A stretch of DNA of 64,000 bases from positions 124,001 to 188,000 of the forward strand of contig BPKO01000003.1 in NCBI GenBank assembly GCA_026005175.1, read 5' to 3'. The first letter of the stretch is position 1. Every line of letters starts with the position of its first letter. Both the position numbers and the translations under genes were made by a program. Source of the stretch: Candidatus Tectimicrobiota bacterium. GTDB taxonomy: Bacteria; Tectomicrobia; Entotheonellia; Entotheonellales; Entotheonellaceae. Of the stretch, positions 1 through 9,276 are shown piece after piece. A model generated the notes under the pieces. It did no database searches. It was given only the letters and a program-made list of their open reading frames with translations, and was not told where the DNA came from.

Positions 1-139
1 CCAGTCCGACTTTCCGGTGCTCTGCGGGCTGCTGGGCATCGATCCGGTGGCGGCGCGCAAGGCGCAGTGGGATCGCCTGACGCCCCTGCAGCGGCAGGCC
101 CTCCTTGAGCGCTGGCCAGACCTGCGGCATCAGCTCTAG
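1..139 (+). CDS. C-terminal end of an unrecognised protein (partial)
   Basis: Reading from base 2 gives 45 residues ending ..RWPDLRHQL and a TAG stop at 137-139; the start lies outside the window. The tail is charged and has no membrane segment or motif that I recognise. It converges on mgtE with a gap of about 20 bases. Codon use looks like the neighbouring real genes, which together with the convergent layout is the only support for it being coding. Confidence 0.4.
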   Translation, partial: QSDFPVLCGLLGIDPVAARKAQWDRLTPLQRQALLERWPDLRHQL

Positions 140-161
140 CCAGCCGAAGGCGCCCGCCGCT

Positions 162-1541
162 TCAGGAGAGCAGGAAGAGCTTGGCAATGGTCAAGTAAAT
201 GCTCAAGGCGATAATGTCCATCGAGGTCGCCAGGAAGGGACCGGTGGCAATGGCGGGGTCGATGCGCAGGCGGGCAAAGAGCAAGGGCAAAAGGCCGCCG
301 ATGAGGGCGGCGATGGTGAGCGAGGCGCACACGGCGCTGCCGACGATAAAGCCAAAGAGGGGCATGCCGTGGCGCAAGTAAGCCACCGCCCCGATGGCCA
401 CGCCAAACATGAAGCCCAGCGACAGCCCGATGCGCAGGCCCTTAAAGAGTTCTTGGCCAAACTGCTTGGGGCTCAGCAGGCCGGTGGCCAGGCCGCGCAC
501 CGCCACGGCAAAAGACTGCGATGCGGTGTTGCCGCCCAGGCCGTTGATGAGCGGGAAGTAAGCCGCCAGAATCACCAGGCGCTGCAGCGTCTCGCGGTTG
601 GCATCGATGACGTAAGAGGCCAGAAAGGCCCCAAAGCAGCTGGCGGCCAGCCAGGGAAGGCGGTTGCGGATGGTGCGCCGCGAGGAGGCGTCGAGCACCT
701 CGTCGGGGTTGACGCCGGCCATGCGCAGCATGTCCTCGGTGGCCTCTTCGCTGATGACGTCGATGATGTCATCGACGGTGACGATGCCCACCAGCCGCCC
801 GCTGGCGTCCACCACCGGCAGGGCCAAAAAGTCGTACTGGGTAATGAGGCGGGCAATTTGCTCCTGGTCCTCGTCCACCCCGACGCGAATGACCTCGGTC
901 TCCATGAGATCCCGCAGGCGGGTTTCGGGCTCGGCCATCACCAGCTGGCGCAGCGACACCACGCCCACCAGACGGTGCTCGGCATCGACCACGTAGAGGT
1001 AAAACACCGTCTCGGCTTGCCCGGCCTGCCGCAGCCGCTGCAGCGCCTCGGCCACGGTGCAGGTTTCCTCCAAGGCGATGTAGTTGGTGGTCATCAAGCC
1101 GCCGGCCGTCTGCGGGTCGTAGGCCAGAAGCTTGCGGATCTCGGCGGCCAGGGGCTCGGGGAGCTTGGCCAGAATCTCGCTCAAGGTCTCTTTGGGCATG
1201 GCCCCCAGGATGTCGACGGCGTCATCGGGGGGCAGGAGGCGGATGAACTCTACCAGGCGCGTGGTCGACAGGTGCGGCAAGAGCTCGGCGCGGGTGCTGT
1301 CTTCAAGATACGCAAAAATCGACGTGGCCAGCTCCAAGTCCGGCAGGCGCTCGAGGAGCCGGCCTTGCTCTTGAGGCGTCAGCTGCGCCACGATCTCGGC
1401 GCACTCGCTGCTGTGGAACTTGCGCAGCAGGCGCGCCAGATGGCTGTAGGCGCCGCGCCGCAAGAGGCGCCGTGTGGCCTCAACGGGCAAGGGGCGAGAG
1501 GGCAACCCCTCGCGCGGCTGTGCCGGAGGTAAACTGCGCAT
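162..1541 (-). CDS. mgtE: MgtE magnesium channel/transporter
   Basis: About 459 residues with the standard MgtE order: a helical MgtE-N domain (residues ~20-120), a CBS pair (~130-250, with the typical VGIVTVDDIIDVI stretch) and a C-terminal membrane domain of about five helices (~280-459) that contains the family signature GLGGNTASQSFAVAVRGLA. It should be a homodimeric Mg2+-selective inner-membrane channel whose cytosolic N and CBS domains close the pore when Mg2+ is high. The ATG at 1541 is preceded by an AGGAG box ten bases upstream; an in-frame ATG at 1592 lacks one. It is transcribed divergently from the CBS-domain gene at 1704, itself from a family linked to Mg2+/Co2+ handling, so the two may act on the same ion. 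Confidence 0.93.
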   Translation of the reverse strand: MRSLPPAQPREGLPSRPLPVEATRRLLRRGAYSHLARLLRKFHSSECAEIVAQLTPQEQGRLLERLPDLELATSIFAYLEDSTRAELLPHLSTTRLVEFIRLLPPDDAVDILGAMPKETLSEILAKLPEPLAAEIRKLLAYDPQTAGGLMTTNYIALEETCTVAEALQRLRQAGQAETVFYLYVVDAEHRLVGVVSLRQLVMAEPETRLRDLMETEVIRVGVDEDQEQIARLITQYDFLALPVVDASGRLVGIVTVDDIIDVISEEATEDMLRMAGVNPDEVLDASSRRTIRNRLPWLAASCFGAFLASYVIDANRETLQRLVILAAYFPLINGLGGNTASQSFAVAVRGLATGLLSPKQFGQELFKGLRIGLSLGFMFGVAIGAVAYLRHGMPLFGFIVGSAVCASLTIAALIGGLLPLLFARLRIDPAIATGPFLATSMDIIALSIYLTIAKLFLLS

Positions 1542-1579
1542 GGCTGGGCGCTCCTGGAGACGACCACCGCAACAGAGAA

Positions 1580-1591
1580 AGTATACTAGCA
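1580..1591 (-). promoter_or_regulatory. extended -10 element in front of mgtE
   Basis: On the minus strand the sequence reads TGCTAGTATACT, an extended -10 (TGN plus TAGTAT, or alternatively TATACT), some 35-40 bases before the mgtE start. No good -35 box is visible, as expected for an extended -10 promoter. The same TGCTAGTATAC string occurs in front of the vapBC pair near 61.87 kb. Confidence 0.4.
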
Positions 1592-1647
1592 CATTACCGC
1601 GGTTGGCACACGGGAAATTCCTTCTCTGGCCGCCGCGGGCGGGTACC

Positions 1648-1674
1648 TTGTGGGCCTCGCCGCTGTGCTATAAT
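1648..1674 (+). promoter_or_regulatory. sigma-70 type promoter of the CNNM/CorC-like gene
   Basis: A perfect TATAAT at 1669-1674 lies 29 bases before the start codon. The best -35 match is TTGTGG at 1648-1653 with a slightly short 15-bp spacer, so the -10 box is the convincing part. Confidence 0.55.
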
Positions 1675-1703
1675 GAGGGCGGTCCTGGACGTCGCGAGGC
1701 TGC

Positions 1704-3033
1704 ATGGACGTTGCGCTAAAAATCTCGGCTATCCTGGCGTTCGTCGGCCTGAACGCCTTCTTCGTGGCCGCCGAGTTTGCCCTCGTCGGCGCCCGCACCA
1801 CGCGCTTGCACACCCTGGCTGCAGCGGGTGACCGCAAGGCACGCCTGGCGCTCAAAGCCATTGAGCGCCTCGACGACTACATTTCCAGCACCCAGCTGGG
1901 CATCACCCTGGCTTCCCTGGCCCTGGGCTGGATTGGCGAGGCGACGCTGGCCACGCTGTTTGCCCACCTCTTCCACGGCCTGCCGCCGCCGCTGTCGGCC
2001 TTGGCTTCGCACGCTGTGGCCGGAACCCTGGCCTTTGCCTGCATTACCTGCCTGCACATCATCCTTGGTGAACTGGCCCCCAAGTCGGTGGCTCTCCTGC
2101 ACCCAGAGCAAGTCAGCCGGCTCATCATCCACCCCCTGGTGCTGTTTACGTACGTCTTCTGGCCGGCCATCTGGCTGCTCAACGCCAGCGCCACCGCTTT
2201 CCTGCGCCTCTTTGCCATTCGCCCGCCGTCGCATGCCGAGCGCGTGCACGCGCCCGAAGAGCTGCTGCTGCTTGTCTCCGAAAGCCGCAAACACGGCCTC
2301 GTTGCCGACACCCCGGCGCAGATGATCGCGGGTGTGCTCGACCTCTCCCACACGCGGGTGCGCGAGCTGATGACGCCGCGCACGGAGATCGTGGCCGTAG
2401 AGCGGCACTGGTCCTTCGCCCAGATCGTAGAGACGGTGCGCCGCAGCGGCCACTCGCGCCTGCCGGTGTACGAGGAAGACCTCGACCACATCGTGGGCCT
2501 CCTGCTGGCCAAAGACCTGCTGGACTTTTGCACCGCCCCGGAGGCTTTTGACTTAGAGCAGGTCATGCGCGAGCCCTTCTTCGTCCCTGCCACCATGCCC
2601 GTTGACAAGCTGCTGCGCGAACTGCAGCGCCGCAGTGTCCACTTGGCCATCGTCGTCGACGAGTACGGCGGCACCCTGGGCCTCATCACCCTTGAGGACC
2701 TCCTGGAAGAAATCGTCGGCGATATTTTTGACGAGTTCGACCGCGCCAAAGCGCAAGAGGTGCAGGCCACCGCCGACGGGCGCCTGCTGGTGCCGGGCGA
2801 CCTGCCGGTGGCCGAGCTCAACGAGCGCTATCACCTGCACCTGCCCGAGGGCGGCTTACGTCACCGTGGCAGGGCTGGTGCTTTCGGCGCTAGGGCACAT
2901 CCCTACCGTAGGGGAGGAAGTGCAGGTCAACGGCATTACCCTGCGCGTGACGGCGATGGACGAGCTGCGCATCGACCGCCTGGAAATCATCGCCCCGCCC
3001 CCTGACGTCCCGGCGCCTTCTCCGGAGACCTGA
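1704..3033 (+). CDS. CNNM/CorC-family CBS-domain membrane protein (HlyC/CorC type), frameshifted
   Basis: The protein has a DUF21/CNNM transmembrane domain (residues 1 to ~190, opening with a hydrophobic helix), a CBS pair (~215-335, with LMTPRTEIVAV and the conserved DEYGGTLGLITLEDLLEEIVGDI region) and a C-terminal CorC_HlyC domain. The family is implicated in Mg2+/Co2+ efflux or homeostasis. The reading frame breaks after ..HLHLPEGG: one T too many at 2856-2857 moves the frame. Dropping it gives ..GGYVTVAGLVLSALG.. to a stop at 3033, a normal 442-residue protein with an intact CorC_HlyC domain. The total length is one base over a multiple of three, so a single inserted base explains it; a sequence error is more likely than real inactivation. 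Confidence 0.85.
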
Positions 3034-3046
3034 CGCGGCGCGCGTA

Positions 3047-3075
3047 TTGACATCCCTTGAGGGACGTGGTTTAAT
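3047..3075 (+). promoter_or_regulatory. strong sigma-70 promoter of the first ABC importer
   Basis: TTGACA at 3047-3052, a 17-bp spacer and TTTAAT at 3070-3075. The spacer contains the small inverted repeat TCCC-TTGA-GGGA, which could serve as an operator. The region around the -10 (GTGGTTTAAT) closely matches that of the second importer (GTGGTGTAAT). Confidence 0.75.
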
Positions 3076-3138
3076 CCCCATGACTTCCCACGGCGCGACC
3101 CAACTACCCCTGGTACGCTCAGGAGGGAGGGAACCACG

Positions 3139-4479
3139 ATGAGAACGGGGAAGGTTTTGTCCCGGCGGGAGTTTCTCAAGACGGCCAGCACCGTGGCCCT
3201 GGCAACCGGCGTGGGGGCCAGCATCATCGTCCCTGGACGCGCCAACGCTCAGCGCAAGAAGCTGCGCATCTTGCAGTGGAACCACTTCGTGCCCGGCTTT
3301 GACGAGTGGTTCAACAACACCTACGTGAAGGAGTGGGGGGAAAAGAACGACACCGAAGTCATCGTGGACAACATCGGCCTGGCAGGGCTCAACAGCCGCG
3401 CCGCCGCGGAAGTCTCAGCGCAGAAAGGCCACGACCTCTTCATGTTCCTGTGGCCGCCGCCGGTGCACGAAGACCAGGTCATCGACCACCGCGAAATCTA
3501 CGAAGAGTGCGAGCGGCGCTACGGCAAGGCGATCGACTTGGCCATCAAGAGCACCTACAACCCGAAGACAAAGAAGTTCTACGGCTTCTCCGATAGCTAC
3601 GTGCCCGACCCCATCAACTACCGCAAAGACCTCTGGGACGACGTGGGGATGTTCCCCGACACCTGGGACGACATCCGCGTGGGGGGCCGCAAGATCAAGC
3701 AGAAGCACGGCAACCCGGTGGGCATCGGCCTGGCCTCGGAAATCGACACCAACATGGCCATGCGCGCCATCATGTACTCGTTTGGCTCCTCGGTGCAGGA
3801 CGAAGAAGGCAACCCCGTCCTCAAGTCCAAGGCCACCCTGGAAGCCATCAAGTTCGTCAAAGCCCTCTACGAAGAGACGATGACCCCGGAGGTCTTTACC
3901 TGGGACGCCTCTTCCAACAACCGCTTCATGCTCTCCGGCAAAGGCTCGCTGGCCCTCAACGCCATCTCCATCACCCGCACCGGCGAAAAGCAGAAAAACC
4001 CCATTGCGGACAAGATCTGGCTGGCCAAAGCGGCCAAAGGGCCGGTACGGCGCATCGGCCTCGAGCACGTCATGGACGTCTACGTCATCTGGAAGTTCGC
4101 CGAGAACATCGAAGGTGCCAAGCAGTTCCTCGTCGACTACATCGGCAACTTCCGCCAGGCCTTCCTGGCCAGTGAGTTCTACAACTTCCCGTGCTTCCCG
4201 CAGACGGTCCCCGACCTCAAGCAGCTGATTGCTTACGATCCCAAGGCCAACCCGCCCGACAAGTACAAAGTGCTCGAGGACGTGCTCGACTGGGCGACCA
4301 ACGTCGGCTACCCCGGCTACGCCAACGCCGCCATTGACGAGGTGTTCAGCACCTGGGTGATTTCCACCATGTTCGCCCAGGCGGCCTCGGGCCGGCTGTC
4401 GCCGGAAGAGGCGATGAACCAGGCCGACGCCGAAGTACGGCGCATTTTTGCCAAGTGGAAAGAGAAAGGGAAAGTGTAG
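3139..4479 (+). CDS. Tat-exported extracellular solute-binding protein, family 1 (sugar/glycerol-phosphate type)
   Basis: The 446-residue protein opens with a twin-arginine signal (SRREFLKTA followed by a hydrophobic stretch and an ANA cleavage site near residue 35). The mature part has the length and overall look of the MalE/UgpB family of periplasmic binding proteins. It should capture a carbohydrate or related solute and hand it to the permeases encoded at 5565 and 6542. The start is fixed by a strong AGGAGGGAGG Shine-Dalgarno sequence. It is the first gene of a four-gene importer (binding protein, ATPase, two permeases) transcribed from the TTGACA/TTTAAT promoter and is followed by a long hairpin that may keep its mRNA in excess. 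The solute cannot be told from the sequence. Confidence 0.88.
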   Translation: MRTGKVLSRREFLKTASTVALATGVGASIIVPGRANAQRKKLRILQWNHFVPGFDEWFNNTYVKEWGEKNDTEVIVDNIGLAGLNSRAAAEVSAQKGHDLFMFLWPPPVHEDQVIDHREIYEECERRYGKAIDLAIKSTYNPKTKKFYGFSDSYVPDPINYRKDLWDDVGMFPDTWDDIRVGGRKIKQKHGNPVGIGLASEIDTNMAMRAIMYSFGSSVQDEEGNPVLKSKATLEAIKFVKALYEETMTPEVFTWDASSNNRFMLSGKGSLALNAISITRTGEKQKNPIADKIWLAKAAKGPVRRIGLEHVMDVYVIWKFAENIEGAKQFLVDYIGNFRQAFLASEFYNFPCFPQTVPDLKQLIAYDPKANPPDKYKVLEDVLDWATNVGYPGYANAAIDEVFSTWVISTMFAQAASGRLSPEEAMNQADAEVRRIFAKWKEKGKV

Positions 4480-4484
4480 CAGAA

Positions 4485-4510
4485 GCGGGGGCGGCCTAGG
4501 CCGCCCCCGC
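4485..4510 (+). promoter_or_regulatory. 26-bp perfect GC palindrome between binding-protein and ATPase genes
   Basis: The arms GCGGGGGCGGCCT and AGGCCGCCCCCGC match without a mismatch, six bases after the stop codon. There is no T-tract, so it is more likely an mRNA-stabilising or attenuating hairpin than a classical terminator. The second importer has an equivalent hairpin in the corresponding place. Confidence 0.7.
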
Positions 4511-4526
4511 CAGAGACGAGGCAGGC

Positions 4527-5555
4527 ATGGCGATTGTCGAAGCGCGCAACGTCAAAAAGTACTTCGGTGAGGTCAAGGCGGTCGACGGCGTTGACCTTGC
4601 GACCCGCGAAGGGGAGTTTCTCGTCCTGCTGGGGCCTTCGGGCTGCGGCAAGACCACCTTGTTGCGCATGATCGCCGGGCTGGAAAAGCCCACGGCGGGC
4701 GAGATCGTCATCGGCGGCCAGGTGGTCAACGACTTGCCGCCGCGGGCGCGGCGCATCGCCATGGTCTTCCAGAGCTACGCCCTCTACCCGCACATGACGG
4801 TGTTTCGCAACATTGCCTTTCCGCTCAAGGCCCAAGGTGTGCCCAAGGCGATGCGCAAGGACAAAGTGCTGTGGTCGGCTTCCATGTTCGGCATCACCCA
4901 CCTCCTGCAGCGCAAGCCGCGGGAGCTCTCGGGAGGGGAGCGGCAGCGCGTGGCCCTGGCGCGCGCCCTGGTGCGCGAGCCTGACGTCTTTCTGCTCGAC
5001 GAGCCGCTGTCCAACCTCGACGCCAAGCTGCGCAATGCCGCCCGTGACGAGCTCCAGCAGTTCCAGCGCCGCATCGGCACCACCACCATTTACGTCACCC
5101 ACGACCAGATCGAAGCCATGGGCCTGGGCGACCGCATCGCGGTGATGAACGCCGGCAAAGTGCGGCAGCTGGGCCCACCACAGGAAGTCTACGACGAGCC
5201 GGCCGATACTTTCGTCGCTGCCTTCCTCGGCTCGCCGCCCATGAACCTGGTGGAAGGCGACGCGGTGATCGTCGGCTTTCGCCCCGAGCAGTTTCTGCCC
5301 GCAGAGCTGCACACCGCGGCACCGCTGGTCACCTTTACCTTTCGCCTGACGCGCGTCGAGAACCTGGGTGCCGACCGCCTCCTTTACGGCGTGCTGGAGG
5401 CGCCCTTTAGCGGACAGCGCGCCATTGCCAAGCTGCCCTCGACCGTGACCCTCTCCTTGCAGCCGGGCGAGAAGTATCCCTTTGCCGTGCCGCAGCAGCA
5501 CCTCAAGTTCTTCGACCGCACCAGCGGGCTGCGTACCGCACCACGACCGCTCTGA
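4527..5555 (+). CDS. ABC importer ATPase, MalK/UgpC type
   Basis: The 342-residue protein has the nucleotide-binding motifs in order: Walker A GPSGCGKTT (residues ~36-44), Q-loop (VFQSYALYPHMTV), signature LSGGERQRVALARAL, Walker B DVFLLDEPLSNLD and the H-loop (YVTHD). A C-terminal TOBE-like region follows, with PEQFLP resembling the regulatory domain of MalK/UgpC. It powers uptake through the two permeases directly downstream (gaps of 9 and 2 bases). The C-terminal domain is shorter than in E. coli MalK (about 370 residues), which may mean simpler regulation. Confidence 0.9.
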   Translation: MAIVEARNVKKYFGEVKAVDGVDLATREGEFLVLLGPSGCGKTTLLRMIAGLEKPTAGEIVIGGQVVNDLPPRARRIAMVFQSYALYPHMTVFRNIAFPLKAQGVPKAMRKDKVLWSASMFGITHLLQRKPRELSGGERQRVALARALVREPDVFLLDEPLSNLDAKLRNAARDELQQFQRRIGTTTIYVTHDQIEAMGLGDRIAVMNAGKVRQLGPPQEVYDEPADTFVAAFLGSPPMNLVEGDAVIVGFRPEQFLPAELHTAAPLVTFTFRLTRVENLGADRLLYGVLEAPFSGQRAIAKLPSTVTLSLQPGEKYPFAVPQQHLKFFDRTSGLRTAPRPL

Positions 5556-5564
5556 GGAGGCAGC

Positions 5565-6539
5565 ATGGCCGTTGTCAAAGACACCGCGGTGGCTGCGCCG
5601 GCCGTGCGCGCCGGACGGCTGAGCCGGCTGCTCGACGACGAAACCCGGCTGGGCCGCCTCATGCTGGCGCCGGCCATTCTCTACATCGCCCTGCTCGTCG
5701 GCCTGCCGTTTTTCCTGGCCCTCTACTTCAGCCTCACCGACATCACCGTGGGCAGCCGTACCCTGCACTTCGTGGGATTGAAGAAGTTCCACGAAGTGAT
5801 CCACACTCCCACGTTCAAACTGGCCCTGAAAAACACCTTTATCTTTGCCTTCGTCTCCCAGTTGCTGGTGCTGATTCTGGCCAAGATCCTGGCCCTGGCT
5901 CTGGTGAAGGACTTCCGGGGTAAGTGGTTCGTGCGCCTTCTCATCCTGCTGCCCTGGGTAGCGCCCATTTCCCTGGGCAGCATCGGCTGGCTGTGGATCC
6001 TCGACTCGATTTACAGCGTGGTCAACTGGGTGCTGGTGCACTGGCGCTTCGTGCGCGAGCCGCTGCGGCTGCTGGGGATCCTGGATCCTCGCATGCCGCC
6101 GATGTGGCTGGGGCAGCCCGAGCTGGCCATGGCCTCCATCATCACCGTGCACGTGTGGCGCCTGTTGCCGCTGGCCACGGTGATCCTGCTGGCGGGGCTG
6201 ACGTCGATTCCCAAAGACATCCACGACGCCGCGGCGGTGGATGGCGCCGGGTTTTGGCGTCACCTCTTTGAAATCACCATTCCCCTCGTGGCCCCCATCA
6301 TGATCGTGGCGGTGCTCTTTGGCTTTATCTTTGCGTTTACCGACATGATCGTCATTTACGTGCTTACCCGCGGCGGGCCTTACAACAGTACCCAGGTGCT
6401 GGCCAGCCTTGCCTTTTTCACCGGCATCGACGGCGGGGACTTGGCGGAAGGGGCGGCGATTTCCCTCTTTCTCTTTCCGCTGCTGGTGGCGGCAGCGTTT
6501 ATTTTCCTGCGCATTGCCCGACGGGCGGAGGTGACCTGA
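5565..6539 (+). CDS. ABC importer permease, MalF/UgpA type
   Basis: The 324-residue protein has about six membrane helices and the EAA-type loop near residues 212-230 (PKDIHDAAAVDGAGFW), the site that docks on the ATPase. Its short cytosolic N-terminus precedes the first helix. A GAGGAGG box sits just before the ATG. It pairs with the permease encoded two bases downstream to form the transmembrane pore of the importer. Confidence 0.9.
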   Translation: MAVVKDTAVAAPAVRAGRLSRLLDDETRLGRLMLAPAILYIALLVGLPFFLALYFSLTDITVGSRTLHFVGLKKFHEVIHTPTFKLALKNTFIFAFVSQLLVLILAKILALALVKDFRGKWFVRLLILLPWVAPISLGSIGWLWILDSIYSVVNWVLVHWRFVREPLRLLGILDPRMPPMWLGQPELAMASIITVHVWRLLPLATVILLAGLTSIPKDIHDAAAVDGAGFWRHLFEITIPLVAPIMIVAVLFGFIFAFTDMIVIYVLTRGGPYNSTQVLASLAFFTGIDGGDLAEGAAISLFLFPLLVAAAFIFLRIARRAEVT

Positions 6540-6541
6540 GG

Positions 6542-7390
6542 ATGCGCCGCGGCTCTGTGCGCGCCCTGCTGGGGGGTGGGGCGCACTTTGGCCTGCTGGC
6601 CGCTTTTGTGGCGTTTACCGCCTTCCCCTTCTACTGGATGCTGGTCACCATGTTCAAGGAGACCAGCGACTTGCTCAACCCCAACAACAACCCTTTTCTT
6701 TTTAACCAGCCCCCCACTTTGGAGCACCTGCGCGTCCTGTTCGGCGAAACCCTCTTCGGGCAGTGGCTGCTCAACACGGCTTTTGTGGGTGTCTTGGTGG
6801 TGGCCATCACCTTGCTGCTGGCCGTTCCGGCCGGGTACAGCCTGGCGCGGCTGACCGGTCGCCTGGGCGAGCAGCTGGGCATTGCCATTTTTCTCACCTA
6901 CCTGGTGCCCCCCACCATCCTCTTCATTCCCCTGTCGCGGGTGGTGGCCACGCTTGGCCTGCAAGACTCCCTCTGGTCGCTCGTCCTCGTCTATCCCAGC
7001 TTCACCGTGCCTTTCTGCACCTGGCTGCTCATGGGCTTTTTCAAAGCCATTCCCCGCGACCTTGAAGAAGCGGCGATGATCGACGGCTACAGCCGCTTTG
7101 GCGCCTTTGCCAAAGTGGTTATTCCCATTTCGGTAGCCGGGGTGCTCACGGTGGTGATTTTTTCTTTCACCCTGGTGATGCAGGAGTTCGTCTACGCCCT
7201 GACCTTCATTACGGCGGCGCGGCGCTTCACGGTGAGCGTCGGCGTGCCGACGTTTCTGGTGCGCGGCGACGTCTACTTCTGGGGGTCGCTCATGGGGGCC
7301 TGTTTTATCGCCAGCGTGCCCATCGCCGTGCTCTACAACTTCTTCCTCGACCGCTTTATCTCCGGCTTCACCGTGGGGGCAGTGAAGTAA
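6542..7390 (+). CDS. ABC importer permease, MalG/UgpE type
   Basis: The 282-residue protein has six predicted helices and the EAA loop PRDLEEAAMIDGYSRFGAF, the second membrane subunit of the importer. It starts two bases after the stop codon of the partner permease and is the last gene of the operon; the promoter of the next importer begins 12 bases later. Confidence 0.9.
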   Translation: MRRGSVRALLGGGAHFGLLAAFVAFTAFPFYWMLVTMFKETSDLLNPNNNPFLFNQPPTLEHLRVLFGETLFGQWLLNTAFVGVLVVAITLLLAVPAGYSLARLTGRLGEQLGIAIFLTYLVPPTILFIPLSRVVATLGLQDSLWSLVLVYPSFTVPFCTWLLMGFFKAIPRDLEEAAMIDGYSRFGAFAKVVIPISVAGVLTVVIFSFTLVMQEFVYALTFITAARRFTVSVGVPTFLVRGDVYFWGSLMGACFIASVPIAVLYNFFLDRFISGFTVGAVK

Positions 7391-7402
7391 GCCCTTTTGC
7401 GG

Positions 7403-7431
7403 TTGACAAGACCATGCGCCCGTGGTGTAAT
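7403..7431 (+). promoter_or_regulatory. strong sigma-70 promoter of the second ABC importer
   Basis: TTGACA at 7403-7408, 17-bp spacer, TGTAAT at 7426-7431, about 70 bases before the start codon. The segment GTGGTGTAAT is one base different from that of the 3047 promoter. Confidence 0.72.
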
Positions 7432-7502
7432 CGCCTGGCAATGCGCGAACGGCAGGTGCGGATGGGCGTGTGGCCGAGCACCCCAAGAGGGAGGGATGGA
7501 CG

Positions 7503-9221
7503 ATGGCATACGGCCCCGAGGTTTCTCGTCGCCAGTTCATCAAAATGGCCGGTACGGCGGCGGTGGCCGCTGGTCTTGGCTCGCAGGCGCTCGTCTCCTC
7601 GGCCCTGGGGGCCCAGGACGCCGGGCTGGTTCCTTACCCCGACATGTTCTACGCCAACCGCCCCAAGGCGTGGACAGAAAAGGACATCCGGCGCGGCGGG
7701 GAGCTCGTCTTTGCCCACGTCTCGGATCCACCGCATCTCAACCCGCTGCTGACCACCTCGTACTCGATGCTGGCGGCCACCGGCCCCGTCTACAGCCGCC
7801 TCATCCGCCCCAAAGGCGGCGACTACGACGATCCTTTCAACCCCGAGCTGGTCCCGGATCTGGCCGAGAGCTGGGAAATCAGCAACCAGGGCAAGACCCT
7901 CACCTTCAAGCTGCGCCGCGGCGTGCGTTGGCACAACAAGCCGCCGGTCAACGGGCGGGAATTCACCTCTGAGGACGTGCGCGCCACCATCGAAGGCTGG
8001 AGCAAGGGGGCCACGGCGTACCTTGCCGCGCCGGTGGAGCGCATCGAGACGCCATCCAAGTACCAGGTCGTCATTCACCTCAAAGACCCCGACGTGGCTT
8101 TTTTCCGCAACCTGGCCTCTTCTTGGAGCCACATTTTGCCTAAAGAAGCGGTGGAAGGGGCTTTTGACGCCAAGACCACGGCCATCGGCACCGGTCCCTT
8201 TATTCTTACGGAGTACACGCGCAAGACCGAGTACAAGTACGAGCGCAACCCTGACTACTTTATTGATGGCCTCCCCTACCTCGACCGCTACGTGCTGCGC
8301 ATCATCCCCGAGGAAGCAAGCCGCATTGCCGCCCTGCGCACCGGGCAAGTCGACGGCATCAAGAACCTGGGCTCTAAGGAAACGGTGGACCTTATCCTGC
8401 GCACCAACCCCAAAGTGGTGGTGCAGCAGCTGGTGCAGCCGTTTTCTATTTTCCACGTGGCCATGCCCTACGACACGCCCCCCTGGAACGACGTGCGGGT
8501 GCGGCGTGCCGTCTCCCTGGCGCTTAACCGCGAGGAGATGAACGACCTCGTTTACGCCGGGGTGGGCCACGCCTACACCAACGGCATTCCCTGGTTCGCC
8601 CTCTTTGACCGCTATCCGGGTCGAGAAGCCTACGGGCCCTGGTTCGAGTACAACCCTGACAAGGCGCGGGAGCTCCTGCGCCAGGCGGGGGTAAAAAACC
8701 TGACGGTGGAGCTGATTTTCTACCGCTACGGCTCTTACGTGGACGAGTCGGTTGACCTCATCACCCAGTACCTGGCCGAGGTAGGGATCACCGTCAAGCC
8801 CCGCTCGCTCGAGTACGGCGTGTGGATCGACCACTTCCTGGGGGCCAAGTACGAAGGGCTGGCGTTTGGCTTTACCGTGCCGGCCGGCGGCATGGACCCG
8901 CTCAACGACTGGGCTGGCATGCTACAGACCGGCCATCCCAAGAACTCCTGGCGGGTGTCCGACCCCGAGCTCGACCGGCTCCTCGTGGCGCAGCGCCGGG
9001 AGCTTGATGCCACCAAGCGCCGGGAAATTGCCAAGCAGATCTGGGAGCGTACCAACGATCAGGTATACCGGGCGCACGTGCCGCGCGGCACGACGTTTTT
9101 TGCCTACCAGCCCTGGGTGAAGAACTACCGGGCCTCCAACGGCTATTACAGCACCGAGCTCACGTTTGGCAGCTGGCAGGTGCTGCACATCTGGCTCGAC
9201 GACAAGACCAAGTACGCCTAA
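7503..9221 (+). CDS. Tat-exported oligopeptide/dipeptide-type solute-binding protein (family 5)
   Basis: A 572-residue protein with a twin-arginine signal (SRRQFIKMAG, then an alanine-rich hydrophobic segment ending in ALGAQ). The mature chain has SBP family 5 landmarks: FKLRRGVRWH, the ..GTGPF.. segment, WNDVRVRRAVSLALNRE and a C-terminal NDQVYRAHV region. It should bind a peptide or similar ligand for the DppB/DppC-like permeases downstream. The ATG at 7503 is chosen because GAGGGAGGGA sits eight bases upstream; an in-frame start at 7470 has no ribosome site. The ligand is not predictable. Confidence 0.88.
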   Translation: MAYGPEVSRRQFIKMAGTAAVAAGLGSQALVSSALGAQDAGLVPYPDMFYANRPKAWTEKDIRRGGELVFAHVSDPPHLNPLLTTSYSMLAATGPVYSRLIRPKGGDYDDPFNPELVPDLAESWEISNQGKTLTFKLRRGVRWHNKPPVNGREFTSEDVRATIEGWSKGATAYLAAPVERIETPSKYQVVIHLKDPDVAFFRNLASSWSHILPKEAVEGAFDAKTTAIGTGPFILTEYTRKTEYKYERNPDYFIDGLPYLDRYVLRIIPEEASRIAALRTGQVDGIKNLGSKETVDLILRTNPKVVVQQLVQPFSIFHVAMPYDTPPWNDVRVRRAVSLALNREEMNDLVYAGVGHAYTNGIPWFALFDRYPGREAYGPWFEYNPDKARELLRQAGVKNLTVELIFYRYGSYVDESVDLITQYLAEVGITVKPRSLEYGVWIDHFLGAKYEGLAFGFTVPAGGMDPLNDWAGMLQTGHPKNSWRVSDPELDRLLVAQRRELDATKRREIAKQIWERTNDQVYRAHVPRGTTFFAYQPWVKNYRASNGYYSTELTFGSWQVLHIWLDDKTKYA

Positions 9222-9230
9222 GCCCGGCTC

Positions 9231-9257
9231 CGGGAGCGGGTCGTCCACCCGCTCCCG
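9231..9257 (+). promoter_or_regulatory. 11-bp perfect stem-loop between binding-protein and permease genes
   Basis: CGGGAGCGGGT (9231-9241) pairs exactly with ACCCGCTCCCG (9247-9257) around a five-base loop, ten bases after the stop codon. It lacks a T-tract. It overlaps the ribosome-site region of the next gene only at its edge, so partial read-through and 3'-end protection of the binding-protein mRNA is the likely role. Confidence 0.68.
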
Positions 9258-9276
9258 TGAGGGAGAACGTGCCTCT

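Noticed and set aside
105-1532. 475-codon frame antisense to mgtE
   Set aside because: Low-complexity Gly/Gln/His-rich translation opposite a conserved channel gene.
4317-6263. 648-codon open frame antisense to the first ABC importer
   Set aside because: Same shadow effect; the sense strand carries ATPase and permease motifs.
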